From positions 76,088,333 through 76,152,332 of the forward strand of contig OX419756.1 of assembly GCA_948567375.1 (NCBI GenBank): 64,000 nucleotides of DNA, given 5' to 3'. The notes beneath the pieces are model-generated. The model made no database searches and was not told the origin of the DNA. It saw nothing but the letters and a program-made list of their open reading frames with translations. The position numbers were made by a program, and so were the translations under genes. This stretch comes from Lunularia cruciata (lineage: Eukaryota; Streptophyta; Marchantiopsida; Lunulariales; Lunulariaceae). Shown in pieces: positions 21,177-32,959 of this stretch. Position 1 is the stretch's first letter; every line of letters begins with the position of its first letter.

Positions 21177-24100
21177 TGTGACAACTTGGCAAATATCACT
21201 TTTGTGGTAATTAGGTAAGTAAAGTTTGTTCTTGTAGAGATATTGGTAAAAAATGTCAAAATGCAAAGTCAAATAGTAACAAGTAGTTCTTATTGGTTGC
21301 ATCTTTAATCTCTTAAGTACAAACCACACCCAAAAGAGAGTAACAAGCACTAACTCACAGTCTTTTCACAACAATTTGTCACACGTAATCACAACTTTAT
21401 CAAATTGTTCCAAACATTCTTGATTGTGATGATTCAGATTCTCCTAAAAATGGCACTTCACTGCAAAATGACTTTGCCTCAAAATTGTGTTCCACCCTTC
21501 CACTGGAAGCACAACTTCCTCAATCAAAATTACTTCACATCAACTGCGATGCACTCACAAATGCAAAATACTACCAACACCACAATTCCTCTTAGATGTG
21601 ACAAGGCATTGCTTTGATTGCACTTCACTTAAGATCAAACACACAGAAAGAAGATCAAGGCTGTGGAATCCAACATCCAACAAGCACATTGATTTTCACT
21701 TTGAAATTCTCTACACACTCACAAGCATACACACAACAGTGATACTCGGAATCAAGCTCAAGCGATGAGCATTGAAATCAACACTTTGTTGTATCTATCT
21801 TCAGAAATTTGGAACATTGAACAACAACATATTGAGAATGCCACCCTTTAAATAGTAAAGCAATCGACACTAACTAACAACTATACCATTTCCTAACAAC
21901 TCTTCCTATGTTCCTTGATCCTAATTGACAATGCACCTCTTCATGTCTACCCCTTCAAATCTCAAAATTGTTTCTACTCCGATCTGATGTCTACCTCTTC
22001 TTTGGCTTCCAAACCCAATAATCTTCTTATCACTTCTACTTCTTCTGGTATATCTACAACTACCAAATCCTTCATTATATCTACTACTTCTTCACTTTCA
22101 ACTACATTACTCTAGTAGGTATCTTATCTAACTCTTTATCTTCCAACCCACTCTTCTCTAATGGTAACTCCAAAGATACCTGCACTCCTACTTCTGCAAC
22201 TTTGGATCTCTTATCTTCTTGCACACTACTTCTTATTCTTTCTAACTCTAAATTTACTAAATCTAATCAAAGATTGACATTGTCTCCTACTTCCACCATC
22301 TTCCTATCTACTCTCTCCCTTAAACAAATTAAAAGAGTGGTCAAATTGATATCCTTTGCTCATTTCTTTCAAGTTTCTTGCACGAGCAACTTCAATTTGT
22401 GTAGCCTCACTTCTCCCAATCTTCCTTCAACCTCCTTGCTCAACATTGCTTGTAGTCTTCCAACAACTTTTCCTACTAATTCTGATGTATATCTCCAAGA
22501 TCACTCTACCTCCAACCCTTCCCGGTACATCTTCAACTTGTCTGCATACTCAGCAGCAAGCATCTTCTTCTCTTCCACATACTAAGAACTATGTAACTCA
22601 ACATTTCTTACCAATTCTCTCAATCTTTCTTCTTCTTGATGTTGAATCGACAACTCTCTCTGCCATGCATGAGCTTTCCCTGCTGCACTCTTCTTCATGC
22701 CTTCCAATTCTTGCTCCATCACTGCCACCATTGCCTTCACATGAATACTTTTGATGTGGGCTTCCTTGACTTCCTCCTTCATCTTCATTACTTACATCAT
22801 CTGCTCTTTCAATGCTTTGGCATGATGATGCATCTCTCTTCCTCTTGACTCAAAACTCTCTTGCAACTTCTCAAAATTTTTCTTCTTCAAGACTATATCC
22901 ACCCAAAATTCCTCAACTTCTTCTTCTCTTTGAGCTACATGTTCTTGGAATCCCTTTACTTTGTCTAGGAGAGACTTCACCATCTACAATTTTTTCTTCA
23001 CCTTCCTTTGATCTTGCGGGATTACCTTCTATTGTGCTTTCAATAGCTCCAACAATGGAGTCATGACCTGCGTTAAGTATTGTACCCCCTCAAAGTTCTC
23101 TTTGTCTTTGGCCTTGTCTTTGTACTTCATCTCTTCAGCCGGCTCCTTCTCTTGAAGTCTTGATCTTTGTACTTTTAGTGATATTGCGTTGGAGCTTCCT
23201 TCTTCCTTACCCACTGAGCTTGGTCCTGCAAGATCTTCCTCCTTCGTCTAGTTCTCCATCTCTTCCATGACTAGGGCAACACGGATTAGCACTTCCTTCC
23301 ATATGATCAATTGACGTATGAAATTCTTCATCTTCTTCCGCTTTAGCCAATTGCTGAACTTCCTCTTCTCAATCACTCCCACTATTGGATTTACCACTTT
23401 GTTATGTGAGCTTTGCTTCTTCTGAGTCTCCACCTCTAGACTGTGTTTCCCCTTCAGACTTTGTTTCCAAATTCTCTTCTCTCACCACTTTTTACCTTGT
23501 AGAGTAAGTCTTTGGGTCTTTTTCTGGGCTTGAGGTAACTCCTCCTCTTTGGGTTTAGTCTGATTCTTTGTCTTTGGACTTCCAAATTCTTCTCTCTCTT
23601 GTTGTCTCATTTTGATGAAGTGATCATCACTAGCTCGGAGGTGTGCCATGTAGTGTTGCTCTTCTTCATCCACGTCTTGTTGTAGATCAGGATGGAAATG
23701 TGACACCATGCATTGCCTCTCCTTTGCGGTCAATAAATTAAACCCAAAGTAGAAATGTGCTAAACGGTGCAAAGTAATGTAGAGGCAAATTTGTTCTCCA
23801 ATTGAAGACCATCTATCTTGTTCATTGGTGGAAGCACTCTGCCCAATTCAACTTCACTCCTGCAAACATCTGATGGAAGAAGATGGCCTGTTGTATATTC
23901 ATATAGGCCATTTGTTCAGGTTTGAACATAGTCATTATTGCTCAGACAATGCTTCATTTAATCGGGTCCCAATAGGACTCTACTTTGTAGCCATCAGTTG
24001 TTCACAGAGTGAAGAACAAGTTGCAAATTTCCGTAGTCTCTTCTATAGCATCACACTTTTGATAGAAGGTGATCCCAACTGCCTCTCCTACTTCCTTCCC

Positions 24101-24615
24101 CAACACTAACCTCCAATCTGACTCATTCCATCAAGCCAGATTTCCTCTCTTCTCCTTGACTTCAGGGTCTTCCTCACAATTACTGGCGGCTATCTTTGCC
24201 ATGACTCTTGGGAAACTAAAATTCTAATTCCAAGCTAAAAACATAACACAAAGTCTATTCAAGACTTCTATCCTTGCTACAACATCTAATCTCTGAATTG
24301 TGATGCTCCTTACTGCGAGTGCATTCTTGACCTTCTTTGCCATGATTTGATCTCTTGTTCTTTGGCATTAGAAAACTATTCCCTATCCTAGACATGACAC
24401 TCTAACCCCTTCTAGACTTTGGAAAATTTCACTCTCAATTGGCTTCTTGACATGCATTACTGCCAGACAACTACTTAGAGGAACAAGATATCTACTTGAC
24501 ATAGTTGATTCCCCCTGCATAGTCGCAATTTTATATTACCCCAAAGTGCAGTCATTCTTTAGTCAATTTCAAAATCGACTCCTTCTTCTTCTGCGTGTTG
24601 ATTTCTTGTCACTAT
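21177..24615 (-). repeat. 5' LTR of element E, main part (giant LTR)
   Basis: On the minus strand the LTR ends ...AGTTGTCACA at 21177. Going up, it contains the conserved promoter-like CTTTACTATTTAAAGG (about 21846-21861), the tail and coiled-coil coding stretches (about 21990-23215), the acidic and N-terminal stretches (about 23400-24400), and most of the leading non-coding part. It is split at 24615/29147 by a solo LTR; the first 301 bases of this LTR lie at 29147-29447. Without the insert it is about 3.74 kb, the same length as the other giant LTRs. Confidence 0.88.
22200..24400 (-). pseudogene. LTR coding region in the 5' LTR of E
   Basis: Minus-strand fragments repeat the long LTR coding region. 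There is an N-terminal globular part, then a His-Phe-His block (CMVSHFHPDLQQDVDEEEQ near 23640-23710), a basic/acidic linker, and coiled-coil stretches (AVMEQELEGMKKSAAGKAHA near 22660-22730). It is more diverged from the C copy than C is from the 42732 solo LTR, yet the same amino-acid blocks persist. It has many breaks. Confidence 0.75.
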
Positions 24616-24995
24616 TGTGGTACCCTCATTTTTGTGTTTTTTAATTATGAAGAAGAAGTGTATAGAAGAAGTCAAATTGCACTTGTATGGCCAAAGAAGG
24701 CAAAGAAAAGTGTCCTTGTGATGAAACCCGAGGTAAAGTGACTTTGTGTTAGAAGGTGAGGTACTCAAAATTGCCCTATCAGCATACAACCCAAAGTAAG
24801 GAGTCTTCGTCTCAAGGGATGCTCAACCCGAGGCAAGGGCAGTGTTACAACTATACTTTGGGGCGAGACATTCAAGAAGGTATCATTCAAAAATGGCGGT
24901 CATATGTGTGAAGGACAGTTGACAATGACAAGAGCATGCAGGAGGTGTGATTTCTTGGTAGAAACTCAAAGTGAAGAAAGATGGAGAAGGTATGC

Positions 24996-25005
24996 CTCTA
25001 TAAAA
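24996..25005 (+). promoter_or_regulatory. TATA box upstream of the LTR coding region
   Basis: CTCTATAAAA lies 381 bases into the LTR. The same box lies at the same distance in the solo LTR at 43113-43122 and, on the minus strand, in the LTR of C at 56311-56320. An ATG (25036) follows about 37 bases after the TATA start, so an RNA made here would have a very short leader before the coding region. Confidence 0.6.
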
Positions 25006-25035
25006 TTTGGGCTAAAGACAAAGCAATGACAAGCA

Positions 25036-28000
25036 ATGACACTATCGCCATTAAGAAGTTGTCTTGCAAGAGATCGTAGGAAGAGAAGTGTAGTTGAAGA
25101 CGCATTGGTGTGTCAAGAGGAAGTCAAGAGAGTGAATCCTGGAATCAGTAGGAAGAATAGTCCCCAACCTAGAGTGGAAGAGAGAAAGATGGGAGGTGGG
25201 AAGAAGAACTCCAAATTTGTAGTGAGAAATCACACAATTCGGAGGTAAGATGTGATTGCAAGAATTGAAGTCCTGAGCAGGCTTCGGATCACATTCTTGG
25301 CATGGAATTAGAATGTTAGTTTTCTAAGTTTCATGACTAAGATCATCAAGAGTAAGTGTCTTGATGGCTTGAAGAAGAAGGGAAGAGAGGAAATCCGGCT
25401 TGATGGACAAAGTCAGATTGGAGATTAGTACTCGGGAGAGAAGCATGCGTAGAGCATGGTGCCACGGTTTTGGAGAAGGGAGAAGTTGTTGAGGAAACCC
25501 AAGAAGGGATGCCTTCTCTTCAAAGTGCACAAAGAATGGCTACAAAGTGGAGAGCTATAAAGATCTTGTCAAGAGAGGGATTGTAAGTGCTCTAATGGTA
25601 ATCTTGAAGCCAAAGAGAACAACTTATGTGATGAAGCACCAAGTGGTGTTGTTCCATAAGATGTTTGCAGGAGAGCCAATTTATTGGGCAAAGTCACTTC
25701 ATCAGAGGACAAGACAGATGGTGTGGAATTTGTGAGATAAGTTGCCACCACATTACATTGTCTTGTTTGCAGCCCACTTCTATCTAGGGTTGAATTTGCT
25801 CAATGCGGCAAAGAGGTACAAGATGGTGTCCCATTTCCACCCCAACTGGCAAAGAGATGCTAATGCGGAGGAGCAGCAGTACATCCTGCAAATTAGGAGT
25901 AGAAATAAGTACTACGAGTAGACGGAGCAGAGTGTGCAAGTGAAGGTGAATACTCCAAAGTCAAAGAAGAGGAGTTGAGAAGGAGAAGAAGAAGAACTAG
26001 AGAAGGTGCAACCTCAAAAAGCCAGAAGAGTGAACCCAAGGAAAGAATTGGTGGTGATCGCGTTGTCGGATGAAGAGTCGGAAGGAAAGGTTGAGTGCAA
26101 GTCCAAAGACTTGAAGAAGGAGGAAGAGCCCAAGTTTATGCTGCAGAGTGGGGACACAAGCAGTGACAATGATGACGGAGGAGAGATGCAATTGGTACCC
26201 AAAGAGGAGGAAGCTAAGAGGGAGACGGCAGAGAAAGATAACTCAAAACTAGAAGATGAAGTTCCAAAGCAAGAGGAAAGAGAGTTACAATTCAGAGGTG
26301 AGTCCGGTCCAAACGTAAGGTGAAGTATGAAGCAGGGCCAAGTAAGGTAAGAGAAGTGGACAGTGGAAGTTTGGGGAGCAAAGAATCCATTCCCATAAGG
26401 CAAATGCAGCTGAGAAGGCAAGTGTTGAGCGAGGAAGAGATGAAGAAGGAGATAAGTCCGCAAGCCAAAGTAATTCCGAGTGAAGGAGTAGATTATTTAC
26501 AAGAGATTGTGTGCCCATTGTTAGTGAAGTTAGAACACAAGAAGAAGGAGATGCAGTTGATATGTCCAGAGGTGAAAACTGTATTGCAAGTGTTAGGTCA
26601 ATTAGAAGAAGAGAACTCGGAGTTGAAGAAGAGTATAACCCAAGGTGAGGAGGAAAGGGAAGTGCTACGAGTAGGTGCCGTAGTACAGAATCAAGTAATT
26701 GAGAACGTGAAGAGAGAAGTAGGGAGTAGAGAGAGACTCATTGAGCAGAGTGACATAGCAAGGGAAAGGCATGAAAAGTATGAAATCTTGAAGCAACAGT
26801 TTGCTGATTTGAGATTAGAGATTATCCATGCTATGGCGAGAGTAGCAGAGAAAGAGCAAGAGCTTGATAGAGTGATGGAGAATGTATAAGAGAAGAAGCA
26901 GCTCTGGCAAAGAGAGTTGACAGTAAGATGTAGGGTGTAATACTCCAAAGACAAGAGAAGAGAGAAAACATAGATTTACACACTCAACATTTGGTGCATA
27001 GGAGCAAAGGACCACCCAAAGGAGCACCTTCTCTTTATTATATAGACAAAGATCTCCTCCAAGGAAGCTCCACCATAGGATTAGGCACACAGGTAGGTGA
27101 CATGTCAGCAAGCTCCTCCCTTGGATTACTTACTTGGATGGGTGACATGTTGTTCTAGGTCCTATCTGGTTGGTTAAACAAGCTTTGACTAGAGGAATCT
27201 TTTAGGGAATCTTCCTATAGGAGTCTCAGAATCACGTGAGTAATGTACCGTTGGAAAGATCTCAACAAGATAAACCAGGAGGGATGGAAGGCCAGCCATT
27301 CCTCTATTAGGGGGGGGTTATATGCACATTTTTGGGGCCTAATTCATCCATTTAGGCCTCCAAAATTGCCTTGAAAGATTTTAGGTATATTTTGGTTCCT
27401 ACTCTATTAGTAGAAGTTTCCTTTTGGTGATATCTCTTTCTTATATGTTTATTCCATCATGTGTAACATCCTCCCAGATGTTACCAAACCAATTTTCACC
27501 TTTAAATCATATGTCTAGCTATTGGTTCTAAGGTTCTCAAATCTATTTTGCTCTATTAGTAGAAGTACTCTCTTGGTGATACTTCTATCTATCTATTTTG
27601 ACCATCATATATAACATCATTCTAGATGTTACCAAACCAAATTTCACATCTAGATCATATGGATAGCTCTTGGTATTATATAGGGAGGAGGAAAGGTTAA
27701 CAGAGTTACTTCGCAATCTGGAGGAGAAGATTGTGCAGAAGGAGAAGGAGAAGGAGACAGTGAAAACCAAGTTCAAAGCGGAATTGGCAATATATAGAGA
27801 GGATTGGCTTGCAGATCAAGAATAGGAGAGAAGAATGAGATTGGAGCCATTGAAGGAGATTGTGATCAAGATGAACATGATGCTGAGTACAGAGGCCAGC
27901 GTGTGAATTGAAGAGACGAGACTACACAAGTTAAGTTGTTGGTGTAGGAGACGAGGGGGAGAAATGAAGGATAAAGATTTGAATGCGTTGTTGATCAATC

Positions 28001-28352
28001 TCAGACCTCATGCAGATAGGAAGATATTGGAAGTAGAAGATAATATCACGATTAGATTAGACTTAGTGAAATTAGAGATAGATAAACTTTGGAAGGATGT
28101 AAAAGCAAACCCAAAGTAGATGACGTAGGAGTGTAGATATCTTTGGAGTTACCAATAGAGATATTAGAGAAGAGTGGGTCGGGAGATAGAGATTTAGAAG
28201 GATTACCCATTAGTGGAGTTGTAGATCAGGAAAGAAAAGTGTTAGAATTGGTAGAGGAATTAGTAGTTGTGAAACCCAAGGACAGTGTAGTAGTGAGTGA
28301 AGTTACTTTAGGATTGAAAGCCAAGGAAGAAGTAGACATTGGATCAGAGTAG
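25036..28352 (+). pseudogene. LTR coding region in the solo giant LTR (split by a solo LTR)
   Basis: Plus strand, interrupted by the insert at 26936-27680. From the start: a basic N-terminus (MTLSPLRSCLARDRRK); a globular block with TYVMKHQVVLFHKMFAGEP near 25625-25680; an acidic stretch (ALSDEESEGKVE near 26060-26095); then a long Glu/Lys/Leu/Gln coiled coil (VKLEHKKKEMQLICPEVKT to EKEQELDRVMENV, about 26525-26885). After the insert come more coiled coil and the tail block ISLELP.ETLEKSG-like (about 28135-28190). No known family is recognised. It has several breaks. Confidence 0.75.
26936..27680 (-). mobile_element. Solo LTR of the G chromovirus family
   Basis: It is 745 bp and matches 9721-10460 and 15586-16322 in the same orientation. 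It is flanked by perfect TAGGG duplications at 26931-26935 and 27681-27685. It sits inside the coiled-coil coding part of the surrounding solo giant LTR, which makes it the deepest nesting level in the window. It is more diverged than the two G LTRs are from each other. Confidence 0.92.
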
Positions 28353-28469
28353 TAACAGTTTTGAGATTTAAAGAGTCAAATATGAAGAGGTGCATTGTTA
28401 GTTTGGATCTACATGTAGGAAGAGTTGTTGTAGAACGATAGAGTTGTTAGTGTTTGTCGTTTGCTTTAC

Positions 28470-28477
28470 TATTTAAG
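28470..28477 (+). promoter_or_regulatory. Second conserved promoter-like box of the giant LTR
   Basis: TATTTAAG lies in the context CTTTACTATTTAAGAGTGGC. The block is conserved in H (about 19030), E (about 21850, minus), K (about 40285, minus) and C (about 53627-53636, minus). It follows the end of the coding region by about 120 bases, and an ATAGATAAAGC motif follows about 40 bases later. It is the best candidate for the genomic RNA promoter, which would put the coding region in U3. Confidence 0.5.
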
Positions 28478-29146
28478 AGTGGCATTTGCAATCATATGTT
28501 GTTCAATGCTCATAATTTCTGAGAATAGATAAAGCAAAGTGCTATGAAGCAATGCTTGCTGCTTGAGCTTAATTCTGAGTATCAACATTTTGTCTTTGCT
28601 TGTGAGTGTGAGGAAAATTTTGAAGTGCAAATCAGTATGCTTGTTGGATGTTGGATTCTGCAGCCTTGATCTTCATTCTATGTGTTTGATCATAAGTGAA
28701 GTGCAATCTGAGCAATGCCTTGACAAATTAAAGAGGAATTGTAGTGTTTGTAGTATTCTGGATTTGTGAGTGCAATGCAAAGTTGATGTGAAGCAAATTT
28801 GATCAAGGAAGTTGTGCCTTCAGTGGAGGGGTGGAACGCAATTCTGAAACAAAGTCATTTTGCAGTGAAGTGCCATTTTTGGGAGAGCCTGAATCATCAC
28901 AATCAAGATTTTTTGGAAAGATTTGATAGAGTTGTGATTAAGGAATGTTAATTTGTGACAAGACTGCAAATCAGTGCTTTTTACTCTCTTTTGGGTGTGG
29001 TTCTACTTGAGAGACTAAAGACGCAACCAGGAAGAACTACATGTTACTATTTGACTTCATATTTGACCCATTCTAACCAGTATCTCTACAAGAACAAACT
29101 TTACTTACTTGATTACTGCAAAAGTGATATTTGCCGGGTTGTCACA

Positions 29147-29447
29147 ACCATCAAGCATGCTTCTCTTGCCTCCACCATTTCTTGAATTGTACTTTCTTGC
29201 CACATAAAAAGGTTGTTAGACTGTCTTTGTATTGGCTTTTGCGTTCCGGTCCAAAGATGAGTACTTCTTTAGACTTGTCTCTTTGTACCTCCCATTTGAG
29301 TGCTTCCGCTTTCCGCCCCAAAGTCAACTTCTTTAGGTTTACTTTGAAGACACACCCATGCATTCTTTCCTTTGTAATTTGGCTTTACTAACTTCTTCTT
29401 CAAAAACTCCAACAAAATAGAAGAAAACAAAAAATGTGGATACCATA
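29147..29447 (-). repeat. First 301 bases of the 5' LTR of E
   Basis: This continues the minus-strand LTR beyond the inserted solo LTR and ends at the LTR start (minus TATGGTATCCACATTTTTTG). It matches the leading LTR part at 38150-38450 and 30540-30816. Confidence 0.85.
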
Positions 29448-30816
29448 CTTACCTTACGGGTAGATTTTTTAGGTCTTTTATGGGGTAAGGGTAATGCTAC
29501 TCCTTTGGGTTTAGTCCACTTCTTTGTCTTTGTACATCTTGCTTCCACCATCTTCCTCTATCTCGTCATGATGAAATGATTGTCCTTTGACCACAATTGC
29601 AAGATGTGTTGTTGGTCCTCTTCATCTGCTTCTCACTAAAGATTGAGATGGATATGTGAAACCATCCATTGCTTCTCCTTGTTGTTAGTGGATTTAATCT
29701 CAATTAGAAATGTGGTGGCAAATTGGTCCTCCAATTAACAATCATCTGCCTTGTTCTTTGATGGAAGCATTTTGCTCAGTTCACCTTCTCTCCTACAAAC
29801 ATCTGATGGAAGAAGACCACTTGCTGCATGTCCACATATGTCATTTGCTTTGGCTTGAACATTTCCATGACTGCTCCCACAATGCTTTGCTTAATTGGGT
29901 CCTGATAGGACTCCACTTTGTAGCCATTGTTAGTTTGCAAAGTGAAGAATAACTTCCTAATTTCTACAATTTCTTTTGCAACATCACACTTCCAATAAAA
30001 GGTGACCTTGGTTGCATCTCTTGCTTCTTTCCCCACTACTAGCTTCCAATCCGACTCAATCCATCAAGCTAGATTTCCTTTTCTCCACATTTATTCAGGG
30101 CCTTTCTCACAATTACTAGCAGTCATCTTTGCCATGAAACTTCGAAAACTAACATTCCAGTTCTAGGCCAAAAATGTAATATGAAGTCTATTTAGGACTT
30201 CAATTCTAGCTACTACATCTAATTGCCAAATTGCAAAACTCCTCGCTGCAAGTGCATTCTTACTCTTCTTCACCATGATCTACTCATGAGTTCTTTGGTG
30301 TTGGAAGATTATCCCCTCTCCTGGATGTGGCATTCTAATCCCTTCTGGTCTTAAAAAATTTCACTCTCAATTGGCTTCTTGACGTGCATTACTTTAGGAT
30401 GACTACTTAGAGGGACAAGGTATCTACTTGACATGTTTGATTTCCCCCTTGCGCAATCATAATTTTATAGTACTTCAAGGTGCAATTATTCTTTAGTCAA
30501 TTTCAAAATCACCCCCCACTTCTTCTACGTGTTTGTGTCCTATCACTTTCAAAGTATTCCTCTCATACCTCTGCCATTTCATTAAGTATCCTTTCTTGGC
30601 TGGCCTAATATGTAGAAAGGTTGTTACATCTTCTTTGTATTGGCATGCACTTCCCATTTCCAAGATGCTCTTCTTTGGGTTATCTCTGGTTCCCAACCCA
30701 AAGTTGACTTCTTCAAGTTTACTCCAAAGACATATAAGTCCATTCTTTTCTTTGTAATTTGGCCTTCCCAATACACTTCTTCAAAATTTGTCAAAACAAA
30801 AAATGTGGGTACCATA
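29448..30816 (-). repeat. LTR fragment I: older giant LTR hit by E
   Basis: On the minus strand the LTR starts at 30816 (TATGGTACCCACATTTTTTG) and runs leftward through the leading part and the N-terminal third of the coding region (NNGYKVESYQDPIKQSIVGA near 29870-29930). It is cut at 29448 where E begins; the rest would lie left of E, outside the window. It was inserted into the methyltransferase region of F2: 30817 continues with sequence contiguous in F1 near 42258. Confidence 0.82.
29776..30036 (-). pseudogene. N-terminal block of the LTR coding region in LTR I
   Basis: This 86-residue open stretch aligns with the same part of the C and 42732 copies: NGYKVESYQDPI here against NGYKVESYKDPV there, and TYVDMQQVVFFHQMF against TYVMKHQAVFFHKLF. 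Many differences are conservative (I/V, M/L, K/R), which suggests past protein-level constraint on this LTR product. Function is unknown. Confidence 0.65.
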
Positions 30817-31300
30817 GATGTAGCCAGAGTGGGATCATGGGCTCATTGTCCTCATCTTTGTTGTAGAACCTCTTACCCAAAGAGGTTCTACAACATGCTT
30901 ATGATGGGATTCAACAACTAGACCACCTCATTGTTGATGACATCTTGGATGTTGGGCGTCAGTCTCAAATGGTAGTAATAGATAATAGGTCACCTATGGT
31001 AGTGGTGAACCTAATTGTACAGCCCCAAGCCACTTTTCCCACACTTATGAGTTTCCCATGCCCTTGTGCTTTTTGAGAGGGAAGTCTTGGACTTTTTTGG
31101 GACTCACCATTTACAATAGTTACTAGTCCAATGCCAATGAGAGAGAGAGAGAGAGTAGATAATGGACAGTAGTATTCCCGCTGTTCCAGCAGTGTCAGAG
31201 GCATCCAAGAGTCAGGTGTTAGGCCAGGCCTTGGACCTAGATTGTAAACCTTGGCTTGGTAGAGCAGTGTAGGATGGGCTGATAAGCATCACCATGCAAA
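30817..31300 (+). pseudogene. F2: tail of a retroelement cytosine methyltransferase domain
   Basis: It begins with sequence encoding the block (D-A)-A-R-V-G-S-R-A-H and continues with the tract reading TSYPKRFYN and LMMGFNN, the same as F1 at 42258-42361. After it comes a linker with a GA-dinucleotide run at 31139-31156. This is the C-terminal target-recognition side of a DNMT-like domain lying between protease and RT. The N-terminal side was separated by LTR I. Old and decayed. Confidence 0.6.
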
Positions 31301-31689
31301 CACTTGTAAGCTTTGTGCTTATCAAAATGATTCAAACACATGTTGGGTGTGATAGACTGAGTGGACAAGGTATTCTTGGGACACAATAAGTGGCTACTAG
31401 GGAGAGTGGTCTACTTGGAGTCCATCCAGGTGAGCATGGTCTACTTAGATTACACCCTTGGTCCACTTGGGATGTAGCCAGAGGACATATGGAGCTTATA
31501 GCCAAAGTGGAGGGAGTTTTTTACATGGAGATTGGTACCTCTAGTGGTTAGGAGCATGACACTATTTCTCCCAAGGGCCCAATGTAGTAGCCAATTAGTA
31601 CATATTCCACTCCTACTTCAATTACAAAGGATACTTAGGAGCCAAATCTAGAACCCAAGCTTACATGAGGAGAAAGAAGGAGAGTTTGG

Positions 31690-32600
31690 ATGTTCTTGAG
31701 GAGCTACACAAGTTGTCAATGGTGGTTCTTACCATTTGGGGTTAAAGAATGCTCTTGCCAAGTTCTAGAGGGTCATGGACATGATCCTAGCTGGATTGGA
31801 TTTTGCTTGGTGCTATATTGATGACATTTTGGTCTATAGCAGGAATAATATGAGAGACATTTTTTGGAGGTGTTTGAGAGATTGAGATCTCATGGATTCA
31901 AATTACATCCTTGGAATTGTAGATTCTTCCATGAGCACGTTGAGTCTACACACTATCTACATTGGAGGACTTGGTGTTTAGCAAACCAAGGTGGAGGTTA
32001 TTTTGCATATTCCTTGGCCTATGGATGTGAGTAGAGTGCAAGAATTCCTTGGGTTGGCAAACTTCTATTGCCATTATGTTAGAGGATTTAGTCCCATTGC
32101 CAAGGCCTTGAAAAAGCTAACCAAGCTTACACAAGAGTGATGTTGGGGAGACGAGAAGGAGAGAGCTTGTGTAGAGCTTAAGGAGAGGTTGACATCTGCT
32201 CCTATTTTGACGAGACCAATCAAAGGATGACCATTTCAAGTTCAAATTGATTGGAGTATGTTGGGGCTTGGAGTAGTGCTCATCTAGCCTGATGATGAGG
32301 AGAAGTTTATGATGACCTATGCTAGTTGCTCCAACAATTCACCGGAGGTAAAGTATAGCTCATATGAAAGAGAGTGCTTGGCAATAGTATGGGCAATAGC
32401 ATATTTTTTATTTTACCTATTTACCAACCCCTTTACTCTCATTATTGATGACTAGCCACTGAAGTGGTTGATGGAGTCTTATAAGCTTTCAAAAAGCTTG
32501 CATAATGGGCTCTGATTTTACAAGAGTATGATTTCATGGGTATTCATAGACCTAGAGTGGTGAACCATGATGCAAATGGGTTGAGTAGAAACCCATGTCC
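31690..32600 (+). pseudogene. pol: F2: reverse transcriptase and RNase H
   Basis: Plus-strand RT blocks are seen around the catalytic motif (CYIDDILVYS near 31810-31845), followed by FERLRSHGFKLHP and the connection region near 31870-32130. RNase H follows with EVKYSSYERECLAIVWAIAY (about 32345-32405) and the FTLIIDD block (about 32430-32455). The same RT family, better preserved, lies in F1 at 47157-47738. Very decayed. Confidence 0.75.
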
Positions 32601-32959
32601 CAGCCAATAGGATCAGATTAGAGCATGTTGGCATGTTGATATTGATGAGGAGATAGTGCCAAGTTGGTATGCATCTTCCTTTCTTTGCATAGTTTTTGAG
32701 GCTTTGGTGGTATCTCTCTAAATGCATACAAGAGGAGTTATTGACATCATAGATCCGAAGAGTGGAGATAATGCTACAATTCACCAAGACATTCATGATG
32801 TCGTCTTAGTGATGGATTATCTTTTCATTGGTGGTACAATTAGGGCCAAGGAGAGAGATCATGTTCTTTAGTGAGCCAAATGTTTCAGATTGGAGGGTAG
32901 ACACCCTCTTTGTGTATGAGAGGATAGTAGAGTGTGAGTAGTATCATTTCCATCTTAGA

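Larger units (their letters stand above)
24616..29146 (+). mobile_element. Solo giant LTR inserted in the 5' LTR of E
   Basis: It begins TGTGGTACCC, ends ...GGGTTGTCACA, and is flanked by ACTAT (24611-24615) and ACCAT (29147-29151), a target duplication with one mismatch. The host LTR reads through cleanly when the insert is skipped (compare 38150-38200). Minus its own 745-bp insert and one 5-bp duplication, it is about 3.78 kb. No internal region is present, so it is a solo LTR. This independently fixes both ends of the giant LTR and places the coding region within it. Confidence 0.9.
1..29447 (-). mobile_element. Element E: old Tat/Athila-like Ty3/gypsy element with giant LTRs, heavily nested
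   Basis: Read on the minus strand the order is 5' LTR (29447 down to 21177), a tRNA-Asp-like primer site at 21152-21169, gag, protease, RT, RNase H, the start of integrase, then a 3' LTR remnant running off the left window edge. The pieces are recognised by colinear similarity to the better preserved element C at 52961-64000. Insertions inside it are A, G, H and a solo giant LTR. It is thoroughly broken, with well over ten breaks plus internal deletions, and has lost much CpG relative to C. The left end and target duplication cannot be seen; the right flank is the LTR fragment at 29448. Confidence 0.85.

Noticed and set aside
31139-31156. GA-dinucleotide microsatellite (also about 42580-42597)
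   Set aside because: Short, present at the same place in both F copies, and simply part of the old linker sequence.
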